Part shown: piece after piece, positions 39,434 to 48,118 of the stretch
Position numbering within the stretch: the stretch's first letter is position 1
How the letters are laid out: every line of letters begins with the position of its first letter
Source: Anaerosporobacter faecicola
GTDB lineage: Bacteria; Bacillota; Clostridia; Lachnospirales; Lachnospiraceae
Assembly: GCF_012070565.1 (NCBI RefSeq)
Contig: NZ_JAAQRO010000030.1
Coordinates: 186,001-250,000, forward strand
DNA length: 64,000 nucleotides
Reading direction: 5' to 3'
Notes under the pieces: generated by a model
What the model saw: the letters and a program-made list of their open reading frames with translations, nothing else
The model's database searches: none
What the model was told of the DNA's origin: nothing
Program-made: the position numbers and the translations under genes

Positions 39434-41968
39434 ATGACAAACAAAATCAATATGGCAGGATTAACGACTGCCCAAGTGGAAGAATTGCAGAAGAAGTATG
39501 GGAAAAACGAATTAACCCCACAGAAGAAGGAGAGTTTTGTAAAGAAACTTTTTCATATTATCTGTGAACCAATGTTTTTGCTATTACTGGTAGCTGCAAT
39601 TATTTATTTTATTCTTGGAGAACCAAGGGATGGTGCCATTATGCTAATCTTTGTGGTAGGGATCATTAGCATTGATGTGATCCAAGAATGGAAAACGGAT
39701 AAGACATTACATGCGTTGAAAGATCTATCAGCACCTAGTATTACGGTTATTCGAGAAGGAAAAGAACAAAGAATCGCCAGTGTAGAATTAGTTCCTGGCG
39801 ATCTGATGATGGTTTGTGAGGGCGTTAAGATTCCAGCAGATGGAGTGGTTCTTCGCTGTGCTGACTTATGTGTAGATGAATCGACATTGACCGGAGAAGC
39901 AGAGGGCGTGTGGAAAGTTACACAGGACGATGTGGAAGAGACGCAGGATTACTGGAGAAAAGATTACTGCTATGCAGGAACATTAGTAACGCAAGGGACG
40001 GCTACTATTCAGGTAGATCGAATTGGACCAGAAACGGAATATGGGAAGATTGGTACCAAAGTTGCAGTGGCACCCAATGATTCAGCTCCGTTACAAAAAC
40101 AGACGAATCGATTAGTACGGACTTGTGCAACAATTGCGGGGATTCTGTTTGTACTAGTGGCAATCATAACATGGATCAATATAGCGGATCATAAATTTGG
40201 AGCACGTTTGATTGAAAGTATTCTTTCTGGTGTTACCTTAGCGATGGCGATGATACCAGAAGAATTCCCTGTTATTTTAACCGTATTTCTTTCTATGGGC
40301 GCTTGGAGATTAGCTAAGAAACATTCGTTGGTACATAAGTTATCCAGTGTGGAGACCTTGGGCGCTGTTTCAGTTCTATGTGTCGACAAAACAGGTACGA
40401 TTACGATGAATCAGATGACGGTACAGAAAACCTGGTTAGCAGTAGAATCAAGTGAAGCAGAATATACGTTAATCGAGACAATGGGTCTTGGCTGTGAATC
40501 AGAAGTATATGATCCGATGGAAAAAGCAATGTTAGCGTATTGTGAACAGAATAATGTGAAGAAGGAAGATTTGTTTAGCAATGAATTCTTGACGGAATAT
40601 GCGTTTACCAATGAACTAAAGATGATGGGGCATGTTTGGCAGAAGCAAGATGATATCATTATTGCGGTAAAAGGAAGTCCAGAACGTGTTCTTTCCATCT
40701 GTGAACTTACCGAAGCGGAATTGGTGCTAGCGCAGCAGCAGGTGGAAGCATTTTCGAAAGAAGGCTTGCGTGTGATTGCTATTGCAAGGCAATGCCCAGA
40801 AAGAAAAGAAGAAATCCCAACAAAGATTACAGACTGTAAGTTGATGTTACTTGGTTTGGTCGGTCTGGCAGACCCACCGAGAGAAAGTGTGATGAATGAT
40901 ATTGCAATCTGTAACAAAGCAGGTATTCGTGTTGTTATGATTACAGGAGATAATGGAATTACAGCATCTGCCATAGCGAGTAAGATTGGTATAAAAGGAA
41001 ATTTGAAAAGCATTACGGGAGAGATGCTAGAACATATGACAGACGAAGAATTACAAGAAGCGGTTAAGAAGGTTTGTATATTCTCAAGAGTAATACCAGA
41101 GCATAAGATGCGAATTGTAAAGGCATTTCGTGACAATGGTGAGATCGTTGCAATGACAGGGGATGGAGTGAATGATGCACCAGCGCTGAAATATGCGGAT
41201 ATTGGTATTGCTATGGGAAAACGAGGAAGTGAAGTATCCCGGGAAGCAGCCGATCTAATTTTGATGGATGATAATTTTACCACAATCGTTGAGACAGTTC
41301 GTGACGGGCGTCGAATCTACGACAATATTCGGAAAGCTGTGGGATATGTATTCACCATTCACATACCAATTGCCTTTGCTTCCTTATTGGCACCATTTTT
41401 AGGAATTAACCCAGCTTCCTTATTGTTACTCCCACTTCATGTCGTATTGTTAGAAGTTATGATCGATCCTACCTGTTCCATCGTATTGGAACGACAGCCA
41501 GCAGAGAATGATATAATGGAACGTTCCCCAAGAAATCCAAAAGAGAAGCTCCTGACAGGAAAATTGCTGTGTAAAAGTGTATTACAAGGAATAGTGATTT
41601 TTGCAGCTTCTTTTGGTACATATTACTGGAATTTGACTAAGAATGCAGAACAAGCACCAGTCGCACGTACTATGGGATTGGCAATCATTATGTTGGCAAA
41701 TCTATTCCTTGTTCAGGTCAATAGCTCGGATCATGAATTTGTTTTTCAATCAGCAAAACGTTTGATTAAGGATAAAGTAATGTGGCTGATTAATATCGGT
41801 ACAATAGTTTTCCTTGGATTGATTATGTATACTTCACTTGCAGATGTACTAAAACTTGCTCCATTATCCAGCTTGCAACTCATACAAGTAATTTTCTATG
41901 CGGGAATTTCTGTGTTTTGGTATGAACTGGTGAAGGTTTTTAAGAAATGTCGGAAAGATAATGTTTAA
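39434..41968 (+). CDS. P-type ATPase (P2-like) under NiCo riboswitch control, probable Fe/Co/Ni exporter
   Basis: This 844-residue pump has ten expected helices, an actuator LTGEAEGV (152-159), phosphorylated Asp318 in DKTGTIT and TGDGVNDAP. It looks like calcium-type P2 ATPases, but the helix-4 ion-site motif is PEEFPV (275-280) instead of PEGLP, and TGEA replaces TGES. Together with the upstream riboswitch this points to transition-metal (Fe2+/Co2+/Ni2+) rather than calcium export; that is inference. ATG 39434 follows GGGAGG at eight bases, so the longer reading that overlaps the riboswitch hairpin is rejected. Confidence 0.92.
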   Translation: MTNKINMAGLTTAQVEELQKKYGKNELTPQKKESFVKKLFHIICEPMFLLLLVAAIIYFILGEPRDGAIMLIFVVGIISIDVIQEWKTDKTLHALKDLSAPSITVIREGKEQRIASVELVPGDLMMVCEGVKIPADGVVLRCADLCVDESTLTGEAEGVWKVTQDDVEETQDYWRKDYCYAGTLVTQGTATIQVDRIGPETEYGKIGTKVAVAPNDSAPLQKQTNRLVRTCATIAGILFVLVAIITWINIADHKFGARLIESILSGVTLAMAMIPEEFPVILTVFLSMGAWRLAKKHSLVHKLSSVETLGAVSVLCVDKTGTITMNQMTVQKTWLAVESSEAEYTLIETMGLGCESEVYDPMEKAMLAYCEQNNVKKEDLFSNEFLTEYAFTNELKMMGHVWQKQDDIIIAVKGSPERVLSICELTEAELVLAQQQVEAFSKEGLRVIAIARQCPERKEEIPTKITDCKLMLLGLVGLADPPRESVMNDIAICNKAGIRVVMITGDNGITASAIASKIGIKGNLKSITGEMLEHMTDEELQEAVKKVCIFSRVIPEHKMRIVKAFRDNGEIVAMTGDGVNDAPALKYADIGIAMGKRGSEVSREAADLILMDDNFTTIVETVRDGRRIYDNIRKAVGYVFTIHIPIAFASLLAPFLGINPASLLLLPLHVVLLEVMIDPTCSIVLERQPAENDIMERSPRNPKEKLLTGKLLCKSVLQGIVIFAASFGTYYWNLTKNAEQAPVARTMGLAIIMLANLFLVQVNSSDHEFVFQSAKRLIKDKVMWLINIGTIVFLGLIMYTSLADVLKLAPLSSLQLIQVIFYAGISVFWYELVKVFKKCRKDNV

Positions 41969-42077
41969 AAATGACAATATGCTTCATTTTCAAAATTTCA
42001 TCTTGGCAGTCTGATTTTAAAGGAATATAATGGATAATGTTGAATATTGATGAATCAAGATGAAAGAGGTAATGATA

Positions 42078-43445
42078 ATGGAAGAGCAACAAAAAACTGC
42101 ACAATATATAAAAATGGTGGAAACACCAGTACCGAAATTGATCATAACGCTAGGCATTCCTACCATTATCAGTATGTTAGTTACGAATATATATAATATG
42201 GCGGATACCTTTTATGTTGGAAAACTTGGAACGAGTGCCAGTGGAGCAGTGGGAATCGTATTTGGGTTAATGGCTGTTTTACAGGCATTTGGGTTTATGT
42301 TTGGACACGGAGCGGGAAGTATTATTTCGCGTAAACTAGGGCAGCAGGATACGAAAAGTGCCAGTCGTTTTGCATCGACGTCCTTCTTCTTGTCATTAAC
42401 AGTAGGGTTGCTCATTGAAGTTATGGGGTTGCTGTTTTTAGAACCATTTATGCTTCTATTAGGTAGTACAGAAACCATCCTACCATATGCGAAGCAATAT
42501 GGAATGTTTATCCTGCTTGCAGCCCCATTTTTAACGAGTAGTTGTGTACTGAACAATATTTTACGATACGAGGGAAGAGCAGCTTATGCCATGGTTGGTC
42601 TTACGCTTGGAGCGATATTGAATATCGTTTTAGATCCCATCTTTATGTTTGTTTTACATATGGGCGCTTTAGGTGCGGGCTTATCTACAGCGGTGTCCCA
42701 ATTGATCAGTTTTATTGTTTTGTTAGGGATGTTCTTATCGGGAAAAACGGAGAGTAAATTATCCATTCATCTTATTACAAAGGATTTACATGAAGTGATC
42801 ATGATCTTATGTGTTGGCTTTCCGAGTATGGTACGACAAGGACTCAGTAGTATATCAACCATGGTTCTCAATGCACAGGCAGCCGTTTATGGAGATGCAG
42901 CAGTAGCGGCTATGAGTATTGTTAACAGAATAAGTATGTTTATCTTTTCGGTTGGTTTGGGAATGGGACAAGGATTTCAACCTGTAGCGGCCTTTAATTA
43001 TGGCGCTGGTAAGTACGAGCGAGTAAAAAAAGGATTTTGGTTTACCGCTTGTTTTGGAGAAATTCTTTTAGGAACATTTGCAATGGTGGGATTTGTGTTA
43101 TCTGGTACGGTTATTGGTTGGTTTCGTGATGACCCAGCAGTTATCAAAATAGGGATAACTGCGCTTCGTTTTCAATGTATTGCATGTTTCTTCCAACCAT
43201 TAACGGTATGTACGAATATGATGTTTCAAAGTGTTGGAAAGAGTGGAAGAGCTAGTCTTTTATCTTCTCTTAGGGGCGGTGTATGTTTTTTGCCTTGCAT
43301 ACTGATTCTTCCACATTTCTTTGGCATTACAGGAGTGCAAATCGCACAAACAATAGCAGATGTTGTGACATTCTTGATTACTTTGCCCCTTCTTTTGCAA
43401 TTCCTTAAGACATTATCAAAAGATAAATTACATAGCGAGGTGTGA
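42078..43445 (+). CDS. MATE-family multidrug/cation exporter
   Basis: The 455-residue transporter has twelve membrane helices in two similar halves. Family marks are TLGIPTIISMLVTNIYNMADTFYVGKLG at helix one and GMGQGFQPVAAFNYGAGKYERVKKGF before helix eight. It exports drugs or organic cations using Na+ or H+ gradients. ATG 42078 follows AGAGGT; two earlier in-frame starts lie in the site. It lies 109 bases after the P-type ATPase and ends in a strong terminator. Confidence 0.93.
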   Translation: MEEQQKTAQYIKMVETPVPKLIITLGIPTIISMLVTNIYNMADTFYVGKLGTSASGAVGIVFGLMAVLQAFGFMFGHGAGSIISRKLGQQDTKSASRFASTSFFLSLTVGLLIEVMGLLFLEPFMLLLGSTETILPYAKQYGMFILLAAPFLTSSCVLNNILRYEGRAAYAMVGLTLGAILNIVLDPIFMFVLHMGALGAGLSTAVSQLISFIVLLGMFLSGKTESKLSIHLITKDLHEVIMILCVGFPSMVRQGLSSISTMVLNAQAAVYGDAAVAAMSIVNRISMFIFSVGLGMGQGFQPVAAFNYGAGKYERVKKGFWFTACFGEILLGTFAMVGFVLSGTVIGWFRDDPAVIKIGITALRFQCIACFFQPLTVCTNMMFQSVGKSGRASLLSSLRGGVCFLPCILILPHFFGITGVQIAQTIADVVTFLITLPLLLQFLKTLSKDKLHSEV

Positions 43446-43466
43446 AATTCTTTTTTACGCTAAGAT

Positions 43467-43517
43467 AGAAAAAAGTCTGCTTAAACATATATTGCTATAT
43501 GCCATAAGCAGACTTTT
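43467..43517 (+). terminator. Terminator of the MATE gene
   Basis: AAAAGTCTGCTTA (43471-43483) and TAAGCAGACTTTT (43505-43517) pair exactly around a loop that itself contains ATATTGCTATAT. Confidence 0.9.
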
Positions 43518-43578
43518 CATTATAAAACCTTACAGGCTGATAAGACGAGGCGATTTATTCGATCTTTTGATCGTCCTA

Positions 43579-43671
43579 TCAGCCTAACCTGTCAATTGGC
43601 TCATCTCCAGCATCAATGCCTTCTGCAGCCTCCGAAGATTGAATGTCTGGGTAACTAAGATTATTCATCAT
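43579..43671 (-). CDS. Acidic small peptide (30 aa)
   Basis: This short gene with ribosome binding site TAGGAGGAA (43675-43683) and adjacent ATG codons (43669-43671 and 43666-43668) encodes up to 30 residues. It begins MNNLSYPDIQSSEAAEG and ends DAGDEPIDRLG, strongly acidic and without Cys. Its stop codon lies at the start of a hairpin (AGGCTGATAGGACGA...TCGTCTTATCAGCCT, 43585-43530). It sits 102 bases after a 70-residue membrane-protein gene on the same strand. Both genes have TTTGGTTT (plus strand) in their control regions. A secreted or modified peptide with a membrane partner is possible. I do not recognise it. Confidence 0.6.
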   Translation of the reverse strand: MMNNLSYPDIQSSEAAEGIDAGDEPIDRLG

Positions 43672-43773
43672 TGCTTCCTCCTACATTCAGTTTGGTTTTA
43701 CCTTTATAGTATGTCTCCGATATTTTTTATTATTCATTGAAATGATAAAATTTTAAATAATCTTAATCTACTT

Positions 43774-43986
43774 TTACCTTTCATTGGAACGAATCTTATT
43801 AAATGCTAAGACCATGAGTACGCTGCATAAGAAAACAATGATTCCAATTATGAAGCGAATCGGTGTAATAATTGTTATTATAAGTAAGACAGTTGGTAAT
43901 AGAAATGCTATTCGATACTGCCGAATATAACAAAGGATAAACTCAGGTATCAGCAAAACAAAACAAACGATTAAAATTGGTATCAT
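43774..43986 (-). CDS. Small two- to three-helix membrane protein (70 aa)
   Basis: The 70-residue protein is almost wholly hydrophobic (MIPILIVCFVLLIPEFILCY, then AFLLPTVLLIITIITPI and IIGIIVFLCSVLMVLAF), ending in KIRSNER. ATG 43984-43986 is chosen because GGGGAGGA lies five bases upstream; the longer frame starts within that site. A promoter TTGGTT-N18-TATAAT lies at about 44048-44019, flanked by the inverted pair TTTGGTTT (44011-44018) and AAACCAA (44042-44048). Function is unknown. It may be an immunity or export partner of the acidic peptide. Confidence 0.6.
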   Translation of the reverse strand: MIPILIVCFVLLIPEFILCYIRQYRIAFLLPTVLLIITIITPIRFIIGIIVFLCSVLMVLAFNKIRSNER

Positions 43987-44010
43987 GAAAATCCTCCCCA
44001 TCATATGTAG

Positions 44011-44048
44011 TTTGGTTTATTATAATTTTGTGTTAAAATACAAACCAA
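44011..44048 (-). promoter_or_regulatory. Promoter bracketed by TTTGGTTT/AAACCAA inverted repeat
   Basis: Read on the minus strand: TTGGTT, 18 bases, TATAAT, then AAACCAAACT. The same AAACCAAACT follows a TATAAA-like box before the acidic peptide (43689-43698), suggesting one shared regulator. Confidence 0.45.
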
Positions 44049-44187
44049 TGAAATAAGTATAGCATAATTTTCCTTATTACAAAACAAAATAATTATTTGT
44101 TTGAAAGGAGGATGTATTCGTGCTATGCTTGTGTTATATATACTACATGTAAAAGGTAAGGAAAATAGAGAATGAATGGAGAATGGG

Positions 44188-45177
44188 ATGAAGATTACAG
44201 ATAATATGATTTCACAAGATTTACGGTTAATGGGAATCCTGTATCGCTTTTTTGTACCTAAAATCACGAAGAAGAAAAATGATAAAAGTTTTAAGGGAAA
44301 TAAAAATTATTTTTTAGGAAATAAAAAAAAGCATGTTCCATTCTACTCAAAACGAATGACCTACCATTTTGTTAAGCGATCAGATGGGACAAGGATGCGA
44401 GTACTTGTCTTCAAACCATTTAAGAAAAAGGAAAAAGTTCCAGGTGTGCTGTGGCTTCATGGTGGGGGATACGCAGTAGGTACACCCGAGATGGCATTCC
44501 TGTCGATGGCACATATCCTGAATAAACAAGGCAATGCGGTGATTGTTTCGCCTGCCTATACCTTATCATCAACGAAGCCATATCCGGCTGCTTTGATGGA
44601 TTCTTATCAAACAATATTGTGGATGAAGAAACATGCCGAAGAATTAAGTATACGTGATGACCAGATCTTCGTTGGTGGAGAAAGTGCAGGAGGCGGTTTG
44701 GCTGTTGCCTTATGTCTCTATGCCAGGGATAAAGGAGAAGTAAAGATTGCATTTCAGATGCCCCTATATCCGATGCTAGATGACAGAATGAAAACAGAAT
44801 CTATGCGCGAAAATGATGCCCCTGTTTGGAATGAAGTACAGAATGCATCTGCTTGGAAACGCTATCTTCATGGTATGAATCCAGACCGAATTCCCAAGTA
44901 TGCATCACCTGCACGTGAAACAGATTATAGGAATTTACCACCTGCTGTAACATTTGTTGGAAGTATCGAACCATTTCGTGATGAAACGGTGGAATATGTG
45001 AAACAGCTTAAGCAAGCCAATGTACATGCGGTATGTAAAGTATTTCCTGGAGCGTACCATGCATTTGATATGCTTGTTCCTTGGTCAAAATCAGCCAAGG
45101 AAGCAAGAAAATATATCATGAAACAGTATAGGTATGCAAGCAAACATTATACTGCACCTCAAAAGGAACGAGAGTAG
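44188..45177 (+). CDS. Esterase/lipase of the HSL family
   Basis: The 329-residue cytosolic alpha/beta hydrolase has the hormone-sensitive-lipase oxyanion motif HGGGY (91-95), nucleophile in GESAGG (Ser166), an acidic residue in VGSIEPFRDE and His in GAYHAFD. Such enzymes cleave short-chain esters, often from acylated sugars or drugs. The first ~50 residues are Lys-rich and may touch the membrane. ATG 44188 has GGAG six bases upstream. The gap 44049-44187 shows no further gene beyond a ten-codon GTG frame with a good site, which I do not accept. Confidence 0.9.
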   Translation: MKITDNMISQDLRLMGILYRFFVPKITKKKNDKSFKGNKNYFLGNKKKHVPFYSKRMTYHFVKRSDGTRMRVLVFKPFKKKEKVPGVLWLHGGGYAVGTPEMAFLSMAHILNKQGNAVIVSPAYTLSSTKPYPAALMDSYQTILWMKKHAEELSIRDDQIFVGGESAGGGLAVALCLYARDKGEVKIAFQMPLYPMLDDRMKTESMRENDAPVWNEVQNASAWKRYLHGMNPDRIPKYASPARETDYRNLPPAVTFVGSIEPFRDETVEYVKQLKQANVHAVCKVFPGAYHAFDMLVPWSKSAKEARKYIMKQYRYASKHYTAPQKERE

Positions 45178-45197
45178 TGTTTTCAAGTGATTTTGTA

Positions 45198-45226
45198 TTG
45201 AAAGTTCTGGGGGAGGAAGGTATAGT
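45198..45226 (+). promoter_or_regulatory. Promoter copy 1 with conserved spacer block
   Basis: TTGAAA (45198-45203), 17 bases, TATAGT (45221-45226). The whole block 45195-45239 matches 48927-48971 in about 37 of 45 positions, including the spacer part GAGGAAGG. Drives the ArsR-type gene. Confidence 0.65.
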
Positions 45227-45268
45227 AAAAGTAAAATCATTTATATTAATAGATATTGGAGAAGTTGC

Positions 45269-46270
45269 ATGTACGAATTAATTGGACCAAATTCATATTG
45301 CGTATATTATGAAGAATTAGAGTATATATTTATTGCGTTAAGGAATTTAACATCATTTCCTAAGAAAAAATATCTGAATAAGATTTACAAAAATATGGAG
45401 CAACAAAAAATAGAAGGAAAATATCGGCCACTATATGAAATTATGCAAAGTATTTGTGAAGATTTTTGTTTGGGCTTTTTAGAATTCCTTATCGAATTTG
45501 ATATGGAAAAATTCTCACTTGATCGATATGAAGCGTATCTTATCTCCTTACCAAAAGAAGAGTTCTTAACGACGTATTTTTGTGGAATCCCCAAAGAAGA
45601 AATAGTGGAAGCAATTGAAGGAGAAGAAGGAAAGCAGAAGTTTTTTGAAAAATATGCAGATACCTTTTCACAATATCTTTCATTTGAAATGTTTTTTGAT
45701 CATACACAAACGTGGATTGCCCAATTTTTCTCTTATGTGAAATCATTAATGAACGAACAAACGAAGCAGTGTTTGGAACGGAAACAGGCGGACGTGTTGC
45801 AACAAAAAGAAATGTTAAGAGAAAAGTTGAAAGAAAAAGAGCCATTTGCATATTCGGAAGAACTCATGGGAAAGAACTGTTATTATCGTGGTCCCTATCA
45901 AACATTTTATTTTATGCCATCGGTTTATTTTCCGGGGTTATATGTACGTATCTTTAGAAAAGACCAATTTCTAATATTCGACTACAATGGAATCGAAGAA
46001 AAGAGGGCAAATGTACCGGAACAATTGAAAGCATTAGCGGATCAAACGAGATATGGAATCTTGTTATTACTGAAAAAGGAAGAACATTTAACAGGAGTAG
46101 AGGTTGCGAAGAAAATGAAATTAGCTACATCTACCGTATCTCATCATATGAATATATTAAGAGATAGCGGCTTAGTACATGAGGAACCAGTTGGAAGTAC
46201 AAAGTATTATAGTATATCATTACGTTCTTTGCAAAATTGTATCAAAGTTTTGCAAGATACATTTCTATAG
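45269..46270 (+). CDS. ArsR-type regulator with long N-terminal domain
   Basis: The 333-residue protein keeps a winged HTH at the C-terminus (RANVPEQLKALADQTRYGILLLL, GVEVAKKMKLATSTVSHHMNILRDSGLVHEE, STKYYSI). The ~240-residue N-terminal part is helical and acidic, with no motif I recognise. The layout matches Firmicute ArsR proteins (DUF5937-like) that sit beside ABC exporters. It is followed by a promoter with a 13-base perfect inverted repeat and an ABC transporter operon, its likely target. GGAG precedes ATG 45269. Confidence 0.85.
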   Translation: MYELIGPNSYCVYYEELEYIFIALRNLTSFPKKKYLNKIYKNMEQQKIEGKYRPLYEIMQSICEDFCLGFLEFLIEFDMEKFSLDRYEAYLISLPKEEFLTTYFCGIPKEEIVEAIEGEEGKQKFFEKYADTFSQYLSFEMFFDHTQTWIAQFFSYVKSLMNEQTKQCLERKQADVLQQKEMLREKLKEKEPFAYSEELMGKNCYYRGPYQTFYFMPSVYFPGLYVRIFRKDQFLIFDYNGIEEKRANVPEQLKALADQTRYGILLLLKKEEHLTGVEVAKKMKLATSTVSHHMNILRDSGLVHEEPVGSTKYYSISLRSLQNCIKVLQDTFL

Positions 46271-46364
46271 ATTTTATAGGTAAGAAAAGGGAATTTGCGG
46301 GGCATTAGGGTACTACTTTTGCCCTTGTATCTTAGTATGCGTAAACAGAATAGGGTAGTGAGCA

Positions 46365-46422
46365 TAGAACTTTTAGTTAAGAGCTGTTGAAAACAACAGG
46401 TTTTAGCTAAAAGTTTTTTTTA
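46365..46422 (+). terminator. Terminator between the ArsR-type gene and the ABC operon
   Basis: AACTTTTAGTTAA pairs with TTTAGCTAAAAGTT around CTGTT-GAAA-AACAG, followed by eight T. The stretch 46271-46364 is otherwise featureless except for GGGGCA/TGCCC complementarity. Confidence 0.8.
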
Positions 46423-46459
46423 TACTAGGGTTTGGGTGTCAATTTGAGAAACAAATCGA

Positions 46460-46515
46460 TTGACAATTTAATGATGTTCGATTATCATAGTATTCGATAT
46501 GCATCGAATACTATG
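46460..46515 (+). promoter_or_regulatory. ABC-operon promoter with perfect palindromic operator
   Basis: TTGACA (46460-46465), 17 bases, TATCAT (46483-46488), overlapped by CATAGTATTCGAT-ATGC-ATCGAATACTATG (46486-46515), an exact 13-base inverted repeat covering the start site. Repression by the adjacent ArsR-type protein is the simplest reading. Confidence 0.75.
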
Positions 46516-46539
46516 AGCATGGCAAAGGAGGTCACTATG

Positions 46540-47346
46540 ATGAAAGTAGTGGAGGTAAAGGAATTACAACGAGATTTTGATAAAAAGACAGGTATTCTAC
46601 GTAAGAAAAAAGAACGGATTACTGCTGTAAAGGGTTTATCCTTTTCTGTGAACAAGGGAGAGATTTTCGGTTTATTAGGTCAAAATGGTGCAGGCAAAAC
46701 AACAACAATAAAAATGCTTATAACATTATTGGCTCCCACATCTGGAACCTGTAAGGTACTAGGAAAAGATGTTTACAAAGATGCGAATGATATCCGTAAG
46801 AAGATTAATTTTATCTTTGGTGGTGAGCTAGGTGTTTATCGTCGATTATCCGCAAGAGATAATTTGCTTTACTTTGCAGGTTTGTATAAACTGCCTGATT
46901 CTGTTGCGGAGACAAAAGTGCAGGAACTATTAGAATTAGTTAATCTATCAAAAGATGCGGATCGTTTAGTTGAGACGTACTCAAAAGGAATGATTCAACG
47001 ATTGCAGATTGCAAGGGGACTAATCAATGATCCAGAAATCATTTTCATGGATGAACCAACGATTGGACTTGATCCAATTGGAGCCCAGATGCTACATAAC
47101 ATTATCTTAGGGTTGAAAGAAAAAGGGTGTACCGTATTGCTTACGACACATTATATGTATGAAGCCGATGAGTTGTGTGACCGAGTTGCGATCATGAATC
47201 ACGGAGAGTTGATTGCCTTAGATACACCTGCGAATATGAAAAGTAAATATTCTCTTAACAAAGACCAATCACTAGAAGAGGTGTACATTCAGCTAATCCA
47301 ATATAACGAATCCAATCGAGAAGGAAAAGGAGGAGAAGGGGTATGA
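46540..47346 (+). CDS. ABC transporter ATP-binding protein
   Basis: The 268-residue ATPase has Walker A GQNGAGKT, signature YSKGMIQRLQIARG, Walker B IIFMDEPTIGLD and switch His in LLTTHYMYEADELCD. The N-terminal QRDFDKKTGILRKKKERITAVKGLSF is typical of NatA/CcmA-like exporters of the DRI class. It pairs with two ABC-2 permeases downstream, overlapping the first by four bases. ATG 46540 is seven bases from AAAGGAGGT, while a further in-frame region upstream covers the operator and is rejected. Substrate unknown, probably a drug or lipid-like compound. Confidence 0.93.
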   Translation: MKVVEVKELQRDFDKKTGILRKKKERITAVKGLSFSVNKGEIFGLLGQNGAGKTTTIKMLITLLAPTSGTCKVLGKDVYKDANDIRKKINFIFGGELGVYRRLSARDNLLYFAGLYKLPDSVAETKVQELLELVNLSKDADRLVETYSKGMIQRLQIARGLINDPEIIFMDEPTIGLDPIGAQMLHNIILGLKEKGCTVLLTTHYMYEADELCDRVAIMNHGELIALDTPANMKSKYSLNKDQSLEEVYIQLIQYNESNREGKGGEGV

Positions 47347-48116
47347 AGATTTTATTGAAAACAATCCAATTACAAATAAAAAATTCCTGGATACGACCAA
47401 TGTTTCGTTTCTGTTTAATTGTAAATCCAATCATGAATGCATTCTTTTTATACCATATGTTTTTGCAGTCGGGACAACCAAATTTCTTATCATACGTAGT
47501 GTTGAATGCAGGATTAATGGCACTTTGGGGTTGTATCTGTTTTTCATCAATTGGTGACATTGAAAGAGAACGCTATATGGGGACGTTACCATTAATTTAT
47601 GCCACACCAACAAGTTTTGGATTAGTGATCCTTGGCAAGATCATTGGGAATACCTTTCTTTCGATGTCAAGTATTCTTATATCCTATCTTACCGTCAAGT
47701 TAATTTGTTTTGAGCGTATTCATATAGGGAGTCCAATCTATCTTTTCCTTTCCTTCCTATTGTTGATCATAAGTTTTTCGTCTGTTGCGCTTTGCATTGC
47801 GTATTTGCTTATGTTATCTAGAAAGACCTCCCTTTATATGAATCTTTTGGAACTACCGATCATCCTCTTTTGCGGGTTTGCATTTCCAATTGAAGAGTTA
47901 CCCGTATGGGCACAAACAATTTCAAAATGCATTCCAATTACCTGGGTGGTCAAGTTATTAAGAATGAGTATTGATGGTGTAAGTAATACAGAAGCTTTCA
48001 ATAGAAGTTTCGGAATTTGTATGCTTACAACAGGAATATGTATGGTATTCATTTGGGTCATTTACAAAGTGATTGACATGCAAATTCGAGTGAACGCAAC
48101 ATTGGAGGTGAGCTAA
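47343..48116 (+). CDS. ABC-2 type permease, first subunit
   Basis: This 257-residue six-helix ABC-2 permease carries the family stretch DIERERYMGTLPLIYATPTSFGLVILGKIIGN after helix two and PIEELPVWAQTISKCIPITWVVKLLR near the last helices. It forms the membrane pore with the second permease, driven by the upstream ATPase. ATGA overlap with the ATPase gene and a two-base gap to the next permease show one operon. Confidence 0.92.
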   Translation: MKILLKTIQLQIKNSWIRPMFRFCLIVNPIMNAFFLYHMFLQSGQPNFLSYVVLNAGLMALWGCICFSSIGDIERERYMGTLPLIYATPTSFGLVILGKIIGNTFLSMSSILISYLTVKLICFERIHIGSPIYLFLSFLLLIISFSSVALCIAYLLMLSRKTSLYMNLLELPIILFCGFAFPIEELPVWAQTISKCIPITWVVKLLRMSIDGVSNTEAFNRSFGICMLTTGICMVFIWVIYKVIDMQIRVNATLEVS

Positions 48117-48118
48117 TT

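Noticed and set aside
40411-41283. 290-codon minus-strand frame inside the P-type ATPase
   Set aside because: It is fully antisense to a highly conserved catalytic region, and Ser/Ile-rich composition mirrors that gene's codons.
44106-44146. GTG-started ten-codon leader peptide with a GGAGG site before the esterase
   Set aside because: Too short to judge, with no terminator or pairing structure that would make it an attenuator.
46338-46391. 17-codon frame starting MRKQNR overlapping the terminator before the ABC operon
   Set aside because: No ribosome binding site, and the ABC operon has its own promoter downstream of that terminator.
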